Shown piece by piece: positions 29,935 to 39,336 of a stretch of DNA of 41,456 nt. Position 1 is the stretch's first letter, and each line of letters starts with the position of its first letter. Under the pieces are notes generated by a model. It was not told the origin of the DNA. It did not search any database and saw only the letters and a list, made by a program, of their open reading frames with translations. Where the stretch lies: positions 1 to 41,456 of the forward strand of contig DUBL01000026.1 in the NCBI GenBank assembly GCA_012960345.1. Direction: 5' to 3'. The stretch comes from Gammaproteobacteria bacterium. GTDB lineage: Bacteria > Pseudomonadota > Gammaproteobacteria > Arenicellales > UBA868. The position numbers and the translations under genes are program-made.

Positions 29935-31002
29935 TTATAGAGGTGCAGGAGAGTCCGTTGCCGCCAGAGTGGTTGGTGCCGCTGCTAAACGGGCCATCGC
30001 GTCGAGCACCTGTTCGGGCGGTAACCTCGTCAGACAGTGTGTGTGCTGCAGTGGGCACGAGCGCTTAAAACAGGGAGAGCAATCCAATTCAAGTGACACT
30101 ATTTCCACATCAGCGCTTAGCGGTGGTGTCAGTGCTGGTGAGGTCGAGCCGAACACGGCGACCAGTGGCCGGCTTAGTGCGGCAGCGACATGCATCAGAC
30201 CCGAATCATTGGTCACTACGCAGCTTGCCGCACTGATCAGGTCAATAGCCTGGTCCAGATGGGTTTGCCCGGCGAGATTAAAGCAAGCAGGGCCAACTTC
30301 CCCTCGAATTTCCTCACCAATCAATTGGTCTGCACTATTACCGATGACCCACACCTGCCAACCTTCGGCCACTTTTGATTTTGCCACTGCAGCAAAAGAC
30401 TGGGCCGGCCAGCGTTTGGCAGGACCGAATTCTGCACCGGGACATAGCACCAGTGCAGGTTGGTCGAGCACATCGAATCCGATCGACTGTAGTACTTGGG
30501 TAGCGCGGCCGGGTTCGCTGGTCAGACGAGGCGATGGGTAATCTAACTTCAGCGGTGACTCGGCAGGCAAGCCCAGTTGCACGAATCGTGACACGGCAAG
30601 GGGGGTCTGTTGCGGGTTAAACGATCGAATGTCGTTGAGAAAGCCATAGCGTTTTTCGCCGAGAAAGCCGGTACGCTGTGGAATACCAGCGAGAAAGGGG
30701 ATGAGCGCTGCTTTGAGGGAGCCCGGCAGGATGATGGCTCGTCCAAATCCCATCTGCCGGATTGTTCTTGCTAAACGCCAACGTGCTGATAACTGCAACC
30801 GACCGTGAATGAATGGCGTAACAATGGTCTCCGCCACTTCGGGCATGCGCGCAAGCAGTGGTGCCATTAACGTCGGAACGAGAACTGACACGCGGGCGGG
30901 GCCATCGCCTTCGGTCATTATCTGAATCAGACTGTGGGCGATGACCATATCACCGACCCAGGATGGGCCGACAATCAGCACTTTATCTTGGGAATTCACC
31001 AT
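29935..31002 (-). CDS. waaF: ADP-heptose:LPS heptosyltransferase II
   Basis: KVLIVGPSWVGDMVIAHSLIQ, LPGSLKAALIPFLAGIPQRTGFLGEKRYGFLND, LCPGAEFGPAKRWP, VTNDSGLMHVAAALSRPLVAVFGSTSP. Confidence 0.93.
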   Translation of the reverse strand: MVNSQDKVLIVGPSWVGDMVIAHSLIQIMTEGDGPARVSVLVPTLMAPLLARMPEVAETIVTPFIHGRLQLSARWRLARTIRQMGFGRAIILPGSLKAALIPFLAGIPQRTGFLGEKRYGFLNDIRSFNPQQTPLAVSRFVQLGLPAESPLKLDYPSPRLTSEPGRATQVLQSIGFDVLDQPALVLCPGAEFGPAKRWPAQSFAAVAKSKVAEGWQVWVIGNSADQLIGEEIRGEVGPACFNLAGQTHLDQAIDLISAASCVVTNDSGLMHVAAALSRPLVAVFGSTSPALTPPLSADVEIVSLELDCSPCFKRSCPLQHTHCLTRLPPEQVLDAMARLAAAPTTLAATDSPAPL

Positions 31003-31051
31003 CGGTGACTAGTTTACTGTCACCGGAGGGTTAGTTGGAGCGGTCGAAGTG

Positions 31052-31249
31052 CTACTCGCCCTCTTCTAGTAGATAACGTGTGCCACAGTACGGACACAGC
31101 ACTTCACCTGTCTTTTCTATAGGAAGAAAAACACGCGGGTGCGCGTTCCACAACTGACTGCGATCAGTCGGGCAATGTAACGGTAGATCGCTGGTATTAA
31201 TCCGGCATATCCGTGCGGAGTGAAGGCCTGCACCGGGCGTATTAGACAT
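31052..31249 (-). CDS. Zinc-finger (CHCC-type) small protein
   Basis: 65 aa with LPLHCPTDRSQLWNAHPRVFLPIEKTGEVLCPYCGTRYLL; between ilvE and waaF. Confidence 0.82.
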   Translation of the reverse strand: MSNTPGAGLHSARICRINTSDLPLHCPTDRSQLWNAHPRVFLPIEKTGEVLCPYCGTRYLLEEGE

Positions 31250-32171
31250 AGGTTAGCCAGTCTCGGTGGTTCGGATTGCGCCCGTAAACACAATCGAAGA
31301 ACTGGCTTTGTAGCTGTTCCGTTACCGGACCACGGCCACCGGCACCGATGATGCGCCCATCGACTTCGCGGACGGGGGTCACTTCCGCGGCAGTCCCGGT
31401 GAAGAAAACTTCATCTGCAATATATACTTCGTCCCGAGTAATTCGTTTTTCTTTGACATCAAAGCCAAGCTCATTGGCCAAGGTGATGACGGTGTCCCGG
31501 GTAATGCCCTCTAGCGCTGACGTGAGATCCGGTGTGTAGATGATTGAATCACGCACGATAAAAATATTCTCGCCGCTCCCCTCCATGACATAACCTTGGG
31601 CATCCAACATCAGTGCTTCGTCGCAGCCTGCCGCCACTGCTTCCTGCAGGGCAAGCATTGAGTTGACGTAGTTCCCGCAAGCCTTAGCGCGGCACATAGT
31701 GATGTTGACATGGTGACGCGTGAAGGAGGAGGTTCGCACTTTCATCCCCTTTTGCATGTTTTCCTCACCCAGGTACGAACCCCAATCCCAACTGGCAATA
31801 GCAACATGGGTGCTCAGCATGTCGGCACGGATACCCATTCCCTCAGAGCCATAAAAAGCGAGTGGTCGAATATAGGCACTGTCAAGCTTGTTTTCCCTGA
31901 TGGTTTGAAGTTGTGCTGCGTTGAGTGTGGCCGTGTCGAACGGCATCTTCATGTTGAGAATGTGTGCTGAGCGATGCAGTCGACGCGTATGGTCGTCGAG
32001 ACGAAAAACGGCTGTGCCCTGATCAGTCTTGTAGGCCCGGATACCTTCAAATACCCCTAGGCCGTAATGCAGGCTGTGGGTGAGCACGTGTACCTTGGCG
32101 TCGCGCCACGGTACTAATTCGCCGTCGAACCAGATGACGCCGTCGCGATCGGAATAGGACATCAGATCCAA
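31242..32171 (-). CDS. ilvE: Branched-chain amino acid aminotransferase
   Basis: VIWFDGELVPWRDAKVHVLTHSLHYGLGVFEGIRAY, NYVNSMLALQEAVAAGCDEALMLDAQGYVMEGSGENIFIV, EVFFTGTAAEVTPVREVDGR. Start may be ATG 32162 (MSYSDRDG). Confidence 0.95.
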   Translation of the reverse strand: MDLMSYSDRDGVIWFDGELVPWRDAKVHVLTHSLHYGLGVFEGIRAYKTDQGTAVFRLDDHTRRLHRSAHILNMKMPFDTATLNAAQLQTIRENKLDSAYIRPLAFYGSEGMGIRADMLSTHVAIASWDWGSYLGEENMQKGMKVRTSSFTRHHVNITMCRAKACGNYVNSMLALQEAVAAGCDEALMLDAQGYVMEGSGENIFIVRDSIIYTPDLTSALEGITRDTVITLANELGFDVKEKRITRDEVYIADEVFFTGTAAEVTPVREVDGRIIGAGGRGPVTEQLQSQFFDCVYGRNPNHRDWLTYV

Positions 32172-32227
32172 GCCTTACAGGAATAGGTAAAAGAGACTGT
32201 CTTTCTAAGTCCAATGCCCGGCGTCTG

Positions 32228-32674
32228 TCAACCTGAAGAGCCGGTTGATATGGACTCAAGATCGTGATGGCCGAGCATGTGGCGCACCGCAAGGACTGCT
32301 GAGCGGCTATAGGGAATAACGCGCGCGTCCATTTGTTGTGGACTGATCTCCGGACCAAGGATACCCACGCCGATTGGTTTCATGAGTTCAAGTTGCAATG
32401 CGATGATAGCGTTTAGCACGGCATGTGCCATTACGATTCCGTGGCTAGTTTCTCCTTGCTCGATAACGCCAAGAGCAACCGCGGCGTCAATATCCGGGCG
32501 TTGTAACATCCGTTTTAGCGCGAGAGGTTTTTCCATTGAGCCTGGGACCCAGACTTCCTCGATCACCATCAGGGCATTGGCTGCTGCGATACGCCGCGCT
32601 TCATCAACCATGCACATGACGCGTTCGCGGTGAAATTCGCCGGCGACGAGGGCTAGATTGAAGGATTTGGGCAT
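32228..32674 (-). CDS. 6,7-dimethyl-8-ribityllumazine synthase-like protein (archaeal-type features)
   Basis: Likely ATG 32674 (MPKSFNLALVAGEFHRE). VPGSMEKPLALKRML, AAVALGVIEQGETSHGIVMAHAVLNAI, KPIGVGILGPEISPQQMDARVIPYSRSAVLAVRHML. Confidence 0.78.
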   Translation of the reverse strand: MPKSFNLALVAGEFHRERVMCMVDEARRIAAANALMVIEEVWVPGSMEKPLALKRMLQRPDIDAAVALGVIEQGETSHGIVMAHAVLNAIIALQLELMKPIGVGILGPEISPQQMDARVIPYSRSAVLAVRHMLGHHDLESISTGSSG

Positions 32675-32772
32675 GGTGCGGATGTCTATGGGGCTCAAGG
32701 GGAAAATGATTTTAGCGCAGCGCACGCCCCCGAGGGGTAGTGCGGTTACTTGATGATTTTGCCAAGTTCGCG

Positions 32773-35655
32773 TTACGCGCTGTTGGTGATCAGTTTCTGC
32801 CAGGCATTGGCGATGGCGTCGCGCTCGTCGGTTAACTCTGACCAGCCCACCTGTGAGAGTTTTTCCTGTAGTTTGAAGCGATTATCCATCTGAAGATAAC
32901 GTTCGACGATGTCAGTCAGCGTAGCACCCAGGCTGGGGTCAAGTAGGTGATGGCAGACCAGTGTATGCAGAATAGTTCGAGTCCGACGCGAATTAATTAA
33001 TTGCGGGTACTCCCCAGCCCAGCGCAGCATTAGAAATTGTACGATGAACTCGATATCAACCAGGCCACCGCGGCCCAGTTTGAAATCAAAAATATCATCG
33101 GTGCTAGTCGATCGAGTGCGTACAATGCGTTCGCGCATAGAGACCACGGCATCGCGCAACTCTGTTGGATGTCTTGGTTGACATAGAATTCGTCGCCGGA
33201 CTTGCTCGAAGGCCTCTTCCAGTGCGGGTGAACCGACTACCAGGCGTGCTCGCACCAGCGCCTGGTGTTCCCATGTCCACGCATGGGCCATTTGGTAGCT
33301 TTCGAAAGCAGAGAGTGAACTCACTATCGTGCCCGCGCGACCGCTTGGGCGCAACTGAAGATCGGTTTGGTAGAGGTTACCGGCAGCGGTTCGTGTGGTC
33401 AGAATATGAATTAGTCTTTGGATCACGCGACCGCAGTGGTGTGCTGTTGTATCGTTTTCTGGTGATCGGGTTGCGTCAGATTGGTAGAGAAAAACAATGT
33501 CAAGATCGGAGTTGTAGCCGAGTTCCTGACTGCCGAGTTTTCCGTACGCGACAATGCCAAGGTCAACAGAGTCGAGTTCGATTTTCCCGCCGAGACTTCG
33601 TCGGGCGACGCTCATACTTTCTTCAAGAGTCGCTTCAGCGAGCGCCGACAGAGCGGCTGAAACGGACTCGAACGACAATAGACCAGCGCTGTCGGCGGCA
33701 GCGATCTGCAGCGTTTGCGCATGACGGAACTCGCGCAGTAGATCCATCGCACGTTCGAGATCATTCGCCGGGGTCGTCTCCATACGCCGTTGCAATTCGG
33801 TGGACAGTGTTGCTCTATCGAGACTGACTTCTTGACCAATAGGGTTGAGTAGCTCATCAAGCATCACCGGGTGACGACCAATCCAATGGGCGATCCAGGA
33901 ACTTTGACTAATCAGATTTACCAGTTGAGAAAGAGCAAGTGCGTTCTCGCTCAACAGGGACAGATAAGCGGCGCGACGTCCGATTGATTCGATCACCCCA
34001 ACCAAACGGGCAAACGTAGTAAATTGGTCGGATTGCTGTGCACACGCTTGAATAGCTAGCGGCATTAGGCAGTCCATACGCGTGCGACCAGAGGTAGAAA
34101 ATGCGGTATAGAAAGCGCTGCCGCGAAGGTTCTGGCATAGGTTGAGCAAGCGGCTGGGCTCCGTGTAGCCGATGCGTTGCAATAGTCTTTCAGCGCTCGG
34201 CCTTTCTAGATGGCCTAGCCACAGGTCTGCCAATTCGGCCGTTTCGCTGTCCGCATCAGGTTCCGGTGCAAAGACCATTTGAAAGCATTCATGTACCGCT
34301 TCAGTGTGCGCACACAGTTGGGTATGAAAACCCGCCCAATCGGAATATCCCATTGCGGTAGCAAGGCGCAGCCTATGCAGATCATCTTTGGGTAGTTGGT
34401 GAGTTTGTTGGTCGTCGATCATTTGCAATCGATGTTCTGTACGCCGCAGAAAACTATAAGCCGAATGCAAAGTATCCGCTTTCGGCTTGTCTATGATCCC
34501 GAGGTCCACCAGTGTCTCCATCGCTTGCCACAGCCGATTGGTTTGTAGTCGGGGTTCGCGACCCCCTCGAATCAACTGGTAACTCTGGACGATAAATTCG
34601 ATTTCACGAATGCCACCGGAACCGAGCTTCAGGTCGTCTAAACGATCATCAGTACGCAACGCCTTTTCGATCATCCGCTTCATGTCGCGGATCGCGTCAA
34701 ATGCGCCGAAATCAAGGTATTTTCGATAAATGAATGGCCGTAATATTTCGAGCAACAAATCGCTGTTCCCGCCAGGGAGATCGAGTGCACGTGTTTTGAT
34801 TAACGCATAGCGTTCCCAGTCACGTCCGTGCGTGGTGTAGTAGTGGTCCATGGCATCGAATGAAAGTGCAAGCGGCCCACTGGTGCCATTAGGCCTCAGC
34901 CTAAGATCAATGCGAAACACAAAACCCTCTTCGGTGAACGTTTCTAATAACGAAACCAGGTGTTGCCCGACTTTAATGAAGAATTCGTGATTACTGATTG
35001 GCTTCTCGCTCTGTGTGTTACCTGCTTCCGCATAAGCCAACACAAGATCTATGTCAGAGGAGAAATTAAGCTCTCTTCCACCGAGTTTTCCGAGGGCGAG
35101 AACGACCAGGCGGACGGGGTTACCGCTGATGCTGCCTATGGGTTCACCATGTCGTTGTGCGACTTGATAGTGTGCGCACGCGAGCGCTACCGAGACGGCA
35201 TGATCTGCTACGGTTGAGAGTGTTTCGACAACTTCTTCAAGTTTTGCCCAACCTGCGAGGTCACGCCAACCGATGCGCACGAGTTCCGTACGGCGCCAGA
35301 CTCGCAGAGTGCTGCCGACGTGTTGAGAATCGGCTGCGTGCCCGCGTAATGCAACGCACTGATTTTCTAGATGCCCATTTGATCGCGGTTCGAGAACCGA
35401 ATCTGATCCAACGAGGGAAGCGAATAGTCCGGGTGTACGAGCCAGGCTGCGCCCGATATAGTCGCTGCCCGCGAGCACCTGGGGAAGGGACGTTAGCACG
35501 CTGTCTCCGGCCTCGTTGACAATGAGGGCATCAAGAGCTTGAACTGTGCCGGGTTGCTGTCGAATGGCCTGCCACCAGTTGGTGGCGATGGCATGAAGCG
35601 GTAGCGGCAATGCGGAAAGTGCCTGATTAAACCGGTGATTTGCCGGGTGTTGCAC
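32773..35655 (-). CDS. glnE: Bifunctional glutamine synthetase adenylyltransferase/adenylyl-removing enzyme
   Basis: Duplicated nucleotidyltransferase motifs LALGKLGGRELNFSSDIDLV and VAYGKLGSQELGYNSDLDIVFLY; FRIDLRLRPNG; 960 aa. Confidence 0.95.
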   Translation of the reverse strand: MQHPANHRFNQALSALPLPLHAIATNWWQAIRQQPGTVQALDALIVNEAGDSVLTSLPQVLAGSDYIGRSLARTPGLFASLVGSDSVLEPRSNGHLENQCVALRGHAADSQHVGSTLRVWRRTELVRIGWRDLAGWAKLEEVVETLSTVADHAVSVALACAHYQVAQRHGEPIGSISGNPVRLVVLALGKLGGRELNFSSDIDLVLAYAEAGNTQSEKPISNHEFFIKVGQHLVSLLETFTEEGFVFRIDLRLRPNGTSGPLALSFDAMDHYYTTHGRDWERYALIKTRALDLPGGNSDLLLEILRPFIYRKYLDFGAFDAIRDMKRMIEKALRTDDRLDDLKLGSGGIREIEFIVQSYQLIRGGREPRLQTNRLWQAMETLVDLGIIDKPKADTLHSAYSFLRRTEHRLQMIDDQQTHQLPKDDLHRLRLATAMGYSDWAGFHTQLCAHTEAVHECFQMVFAPEPDADSETAELADLWLGHLERPSAERLLQRIGYTEPSRLLNLCQNLRGSAFYTAFSTSGRTRMDCLMPLAIQACAQQSDQFTTFARLVGVIESIGRRAAYLSLLSENALALSQLVNLISQSSWIAHWIGRHPVMLDELLNPIGQEVSLDRATLSTELQRRMETTPANDLERAMDLLREFRHAQTLQIAAADSAGLLSFESVSAALSALAEATLEESMSVARRSLGGKIELDSVDLGIVAYGKLGSQELGYNSDLDIVFLYQSDATRSPENDTTAHHCGRVIQRLIHILTTRTAAGNLYQTDLQLRPSGRAGTIVSSLSAFESYQMAHAWTWEHQALVRARLVVGSPALEEAFEQVRRRILCQPRHPTELRDAVVSMRERIVRTRSTSTDDIFDFKLGRGGLVDIEFIVQFLMLRWAGEYPQLINSRRTRTILHTLVCHHLLDPSLGATLTDIVERYLQMDNRFKLQEKLSQVGWSELTDERDAIANAWQKLITNSA

Positions 35656-35684
35656 GAGAGTAAGTGTGGTGCGCGAGGAACGCC

Positions 35685-36860
35685 CTATCGGCTGATGGGT
35701 AGAACTGTACGCGCCAGCTCAACCCAATAAGCAGCGCCGATATTGAGGATATCGTCGTTGAAGTCGTAGTGCGGGTTATGCACCATGCAGCCGCCCGTCT
35801 CGCCAATTCCGTTACCGAGGAAGAGATAACAACCGGGTCGCTCGTGAAGCATCCAGCCAAAATCTTCCGAGCCCATGAGGGGGTCGATATTGGTGAAAAC
35901 ACGTTCAGGTCCGACGAGATTCGCCGCTACCTGTGAACAAATGTCTGTCTGTTCGTCATGGTTAACGGTCGCGATATCGCCTCGGACATACTGATACTCA
36001 GCGTCTACGCCACAGCCACTGGCAATACCCCGGGCGGTTTCGCCTAGCGCGCTTTCCAGCAGGTCACGAGTTTCATTTCTCAGGCACCGCACGGTTGCTC
36101 CCAGGGTGACCGAATCTGGGATTACGTTAATTGCGGCGCTTGCTTTGAACTGGGTGACGCTAATGACGGCAGAGTCCAGTGGGTCGACGCGGCGACTGAC
36201 AATCGTATTCCAGGCATCAACAATGCGAGCTGCAGCGAGCACTGGATCACGACATAGGTGAGGGAAAGCACCGTGGCCGCCGACGCCTTGTACTGTTACA
36301 TGGGCGGTATCCGCAGAAGCCATAAGGGGCCCCTTTCGGACTGCGAAGGTTCCCGCTTCAAACCCTGGCATGTTGTGCATACCAAAGACAGATTCGCAGG
36401 GAAATGCATCGAACAGACCTTCATCCATCATCCGTTTAGCACCATGCCCGCCCTCTTCGGCGGGTTGAAAGATGAAAAACACTGTGCCGTCAAAACTGGG
36501 GTCAGTGGATAAATGTTTCGCGGCGCCGAGCAACATCGCAGTGTGCCCATCGTGACCACACGCGTGCATTTTTCCATCGTGGAGAGAGCGGTGCTCAAAA
36601 TGATTGAGTTCTTGCAGGTTCAGTGCGTCTAGGTCTGCGCGCAGGCCGATTGCGCGATTACCGCGGCCTGCCGAGAGGACACCGACAACGCCGGTCTCTG
36701 CAAGACCCCGGTGTACCTCGAGACCCATTTGCTCGAGTTCTTTCGCAACCAGATCGGCAGTCCTCGTTTCTTGGTAAGCTGTTTCCGGGTATTGGTGAAT
36801 CTCATGTCGCCAGTGCACCATGTTTGGTTGCAGCGTAGAAAGTTGTTCAATCAAATTCAT
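35685..36860 (-). CDS. M20-family amidohydrolase (hippurate hydrolase/N-acyl amino acid amidohydrolase-like)
   Basis: WRHEIHQYPETAYQETRTADLVAKEL, IGLRADLDALNLQE, HACGHDGHTAMLLGAAKHL, FIFQPAEEGGHGAKRMMDEGLF, MGSEDFGWML. Confidence 0.92.
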   Translation of the reverse strand: MNLIEQLSTLQPNMVHWRHEIHQYPETAYQETRTADLVAKELEQMGLEVHRGLAETGVVGVLSAGRGNRAIGLRADLDALNLQELNHFEHRSLHDGKMHACGHDGHTAMLLGAAKHLSTDPSFDGTVFFIFQPAEEGGHGAKRMMDEGLFDAFPCESVFGMHNMPGFEAGTFAVRKGPLMASADTAHVTVQGVGGHGAFPHLCRDPVLAAARIVDAWNTIVSRRVDPLDSAVISVTQFKASAAINVIPDSVTLGATVRCLRNETRDLLESALGETARGIASGCGVDAEYQYVRGDIATVNHDEQTDICSQVAANLVGPERVFTNIDPLMGSEDFGWMLHERPGCYLFLGNGIGETGGCMVHNPHYDFNDDILNIGAAYWVELARTVLPISR

Positions 36861-36986
36861 GTGTTCGTTCCAGTAGTCCCTGGTGGTAGGTTATGTCTGT
36901 TTGTTCCCGGGGTGGGTGGTGTAGAAGTCACCCTAGCGCAGCCGGTTGCCCGGGACAAGAAGCATCAGAATAAGCAATGACACCCT

Positions 36987-38240
36987 TCATCCATTGACGG
37001 CATAGGGACGCGGGTCGAGTGTGAGTGTGCGTCGATCGATCATTTGTGCAATGAGTTGGCCAGTGGCAGGTGCCATCGACATTCCCAGCATGTTGTGGCC
37101 CGCGGCAACGTAAACGTTGTTAGCAATCGGGCAAGGCCCGATTCGCGGCAAGCCATTTGGAGTCATTGGCCGCCATCCACACCAAGGCGCTTCAGTTGGA
37201 TCTTCCTCCAGTTTCTGTAGGTACTGTCGTGCGCCTGACTTGAGGGCTTGCAACCGATCAGGGTTCAGGCGGTCATCGTATCCGGAAAATTCCATGATTG
37301 AGCCGATTCGCAAGGCAGTGTCCATTGGAGTGGCAACAACATTGTGATCGACAAAATGCACAGGCAATGCCGGGCATAGCTCTGGCCGTCGCATAGTGAG
37401 GGAATAGCCCTTGCCCGGCTGAATGGGGAGACGGCAACCTAGCTGGCTGGAAAGTTTTGGGGTCAAGGCACCGGTGGTAAATACGAAATGGTCGGCTGCC
37501 ACGTCACCGCTTTGGGTGATCAAATGAGTTGCAGTAGAGCCGCTTGTTGCCAGGCCAGTGACTTCGAGGCGTTCTACAATGGTGGCACCTCTCTCATTCA
37601 ATGAGTCGCGCCAACTCTGCAACAGTCGATCTGGTCGCAGATGCGCATCACCCGGGTAGTACCAGCCGCCAGCAAGACCGCTTCGCAGGGCCGGTTCAAA
37701 GTCCGTTAATTCCTCACCTTCTAGTCTTTGCCCGCTCAGTGAGAATTCCTTCGCCATTAACGCCTGTTTGCGGTCGTGAGTGGCCAGCGTCTTCTGCGTT
37801 AGAAAAACATGGAGATTGCCTTCGGTATGCCATTCGCATGCTAGGTCAAAGCGTGTTATCAGTTCTTCATAAAGGTGTCGCGACTGGTTGAGTAACGCAT
37901 GGTTGGCACGACAGGCATCTAACATAGACCGCTTTGTACAGTGTCGAGAAAATTGGTAAAGCCAGGTTAACAATGGCAAATCCAAGCGGGGTTTGATAAA
38001 GACGGTTGTCTCGCCGCGTAACCAGGACAACACGGCGTGTCGCACTGCTCCAGGTTCGGCCAGCGGTGCGATGTGACTTGGGCAGATGTTGCCACAGTTG
38101 CCTGACGAACATTGGCTACCAAAATCGGCTCGGTCCAGGATGGTGATTTCGTATCCTAGTTCCGTGAGGAAATGGGAGCAGGCCGCACCGATAACACCAC
38201 TGCCGACAACCACGACGCGACGGCGTGGGTTCGATGTCAA
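36987..38240 (-). CDS. FAD-dependent oxidoreductase, DadA-like (candidate D-hydroxyproline/D-amino acid dehydrogenase)
   Basis: RRRVVVVGSGVIGAACSHFLTELGYEITILDRADFGSQCSSGNCGNICPSH FAD-binding N-terminus; GWRPMTPNGLPRIGPCP...YVAAGHNMLGMSMAPATGQLIAQMI. Probable TTG start at 38240 overlapping the upstream stop codon; the ORF extends to 38354. Confidence 0.82.
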   Translation of the reverse strand: MTSNPRRRVVVVGSGVIGAACSHFLTELGYEITILDRADFGSQCSSGNCGNICPSHIAPLAEPGAVRHAVLSWLRGETTVFIKPRLDLPLLTWLYQFSRHCTKRSMLDACRANHALLNQSRHLYEELITRFDLACEWHTEGNLHVFLTQKTLATHDRKQALMAKEFSLSGQRLEGEELTDFEPALRSGLAGGWYYPGDAHLRPDRLLQSWRDSLNERGATIVERLEVTGLATSGSTATHLITQSGDVAADHFVFTTGALTPKLSSQLGCRLPIQPGKGYSLTMRRPELCPALPVHFVDHNVVATPMDTALRIGSIMEFSGYDDRLNPDRLQALKSGARQYLQKLEEDPTEAPWCGWRPMTPNGLPRIGPCPIANNVYVAAGHNMLGMSMAPATGQLIAQMIDRRTLTLDPRPYAVNG

Positions 38241-39184
38241 CGGATACCAGCCTTGAATGGATCGTCCGGGTCGAGTTGCAGGGTGGATTCTGCAGTGACA
38301 TAGGCCCACCCGGTAATCTCGGGCAAAACGCGTGGACCGTCCCATGTTCCGCATACTTCAAAGACACTTCCGACGATGCTTTGCTGGCGCCAGGTTTGGC
38401 CTGCCTCGAGTTCGCCATCGGCCATCAGGCACGCCACCTTGGCACTGGTTCCGGTTCCACATGGGGATCGATCGTAGGCACCACTGGGGCACAACACGAA
38501 GTTTTGGCTATCCGCGCCATTTTGCCCTGGCCCATAGAGTTGAATATGGTCGATTTCACCGCCATCTTCACCCGTAAGACCTTGTCGGGCCAGCTCGGAG
38601 CGAATGCCTCCAGCAAATCTTTCCAGATTGGCCACGTTATCCAGTGCAACCCGAAGATTATGGTCGCGGACCAGGAAAAACCAGTTTCCACCCCACGCAA
38701 TATCACCGGTCACACGCCCTACTCCGGTGATGGTCAGTTCGACCTCGGACTGATAGCGGTAACTGGCGACGTTATTTACGCTGACTTTTGCTTTGCCATG
38801 CATGTTAATCAGGACCTCGCCAACCGGCGTTTCGATACGATGCTGACCAAGCTTAATACGACCCATGTGCAGCAGTGATACCCCCAGCCCGATCGTGCCG
38901 TGGCCACACATGTTAATCACTCCGGCACTGTTGAAGTAAATAATCCCGGTTGCCGCTTCGGGGTTGACAGGTTGGCACAGTAATCCACCAACCCACACAT
39001 TGCTCGCTCGTGGCTCGCTAATGACGCTTGAGCAGAAATCACCAAACTGATGGCTCAATATTTGGCGGCGTTCTTTCATCGAGCCGGTTCCAAGATCAGG
39101 GCCACCTTCGATGATAATTCTAGTGGGTTCCCCGCCCGTGTGTGAGTCGATGACTTTGACCTGCTTCCATTGTTTTTCAGACAT
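38237..39184 (-). CDS. 4-hydroxyproline epimerase / proline racemase family
   Basis: ATG 39184 MSEKQWKQVKVIDSHTGGEPTRIIIEGGP; both catalytic Cys contexts present (NMCGHGTIGLG and DRSPCGTGTSAKVACL). Confidence 0.9.
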   Translation of the reverse strand: MSEKQWKQVKVIDSHTGGEPTRIIIEGGPDLGTGSMKERRQILSHQFGDFCSSVISEPRASNVWVGGLLCQPVNPEAATGIIYFNSAGVINMCGHGTIGLGVSLLHMGRIKLGQHRIETPVGEVLINMHGKAKVSVNNVASYRYQSEVELTITGVGRVTGDIAWGGNWFFLVRDHNLRVALDNVANLERFAGGIRSELARQGLTGEDGGEIDHIQLYGPGQNGADSQNFVLCPSGAYDRSPCGTGTSAKVACLMADGELEAGQTWRQQSIVGSVFEVCGTWDGPRVLPEITGWAYVTAESTLQLDPDDPFKAGIR

Positions 39185-39336
39185 TTGAGAGTCCTTAGCC
39201 AAGGGTTGAATCGCCGGGCGTTGCATCATCTCCGCACTTATTGACGAATCCTGTGCGTTGCCAGGTTTTGATTATCGGATCATAGTAGGACATTGTCTGA
39301 ATAAACTGAAAAATAGTTTCCCCAATTCTTTCGACT

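Noticed and set aside
29969-30541. 190-aa plus-strand ORF antisense to waaF
   Set aside because: Overlaps a well-supported heptosyltransferase; low-complexity Ser/Ala-rich translation.
33165-33827. 220-aa plus-strand ORF antisense to glnE
   Set aside because: Arg-rich shadow ORF opposite conserved GlnE nucleotidyltransferase domain.
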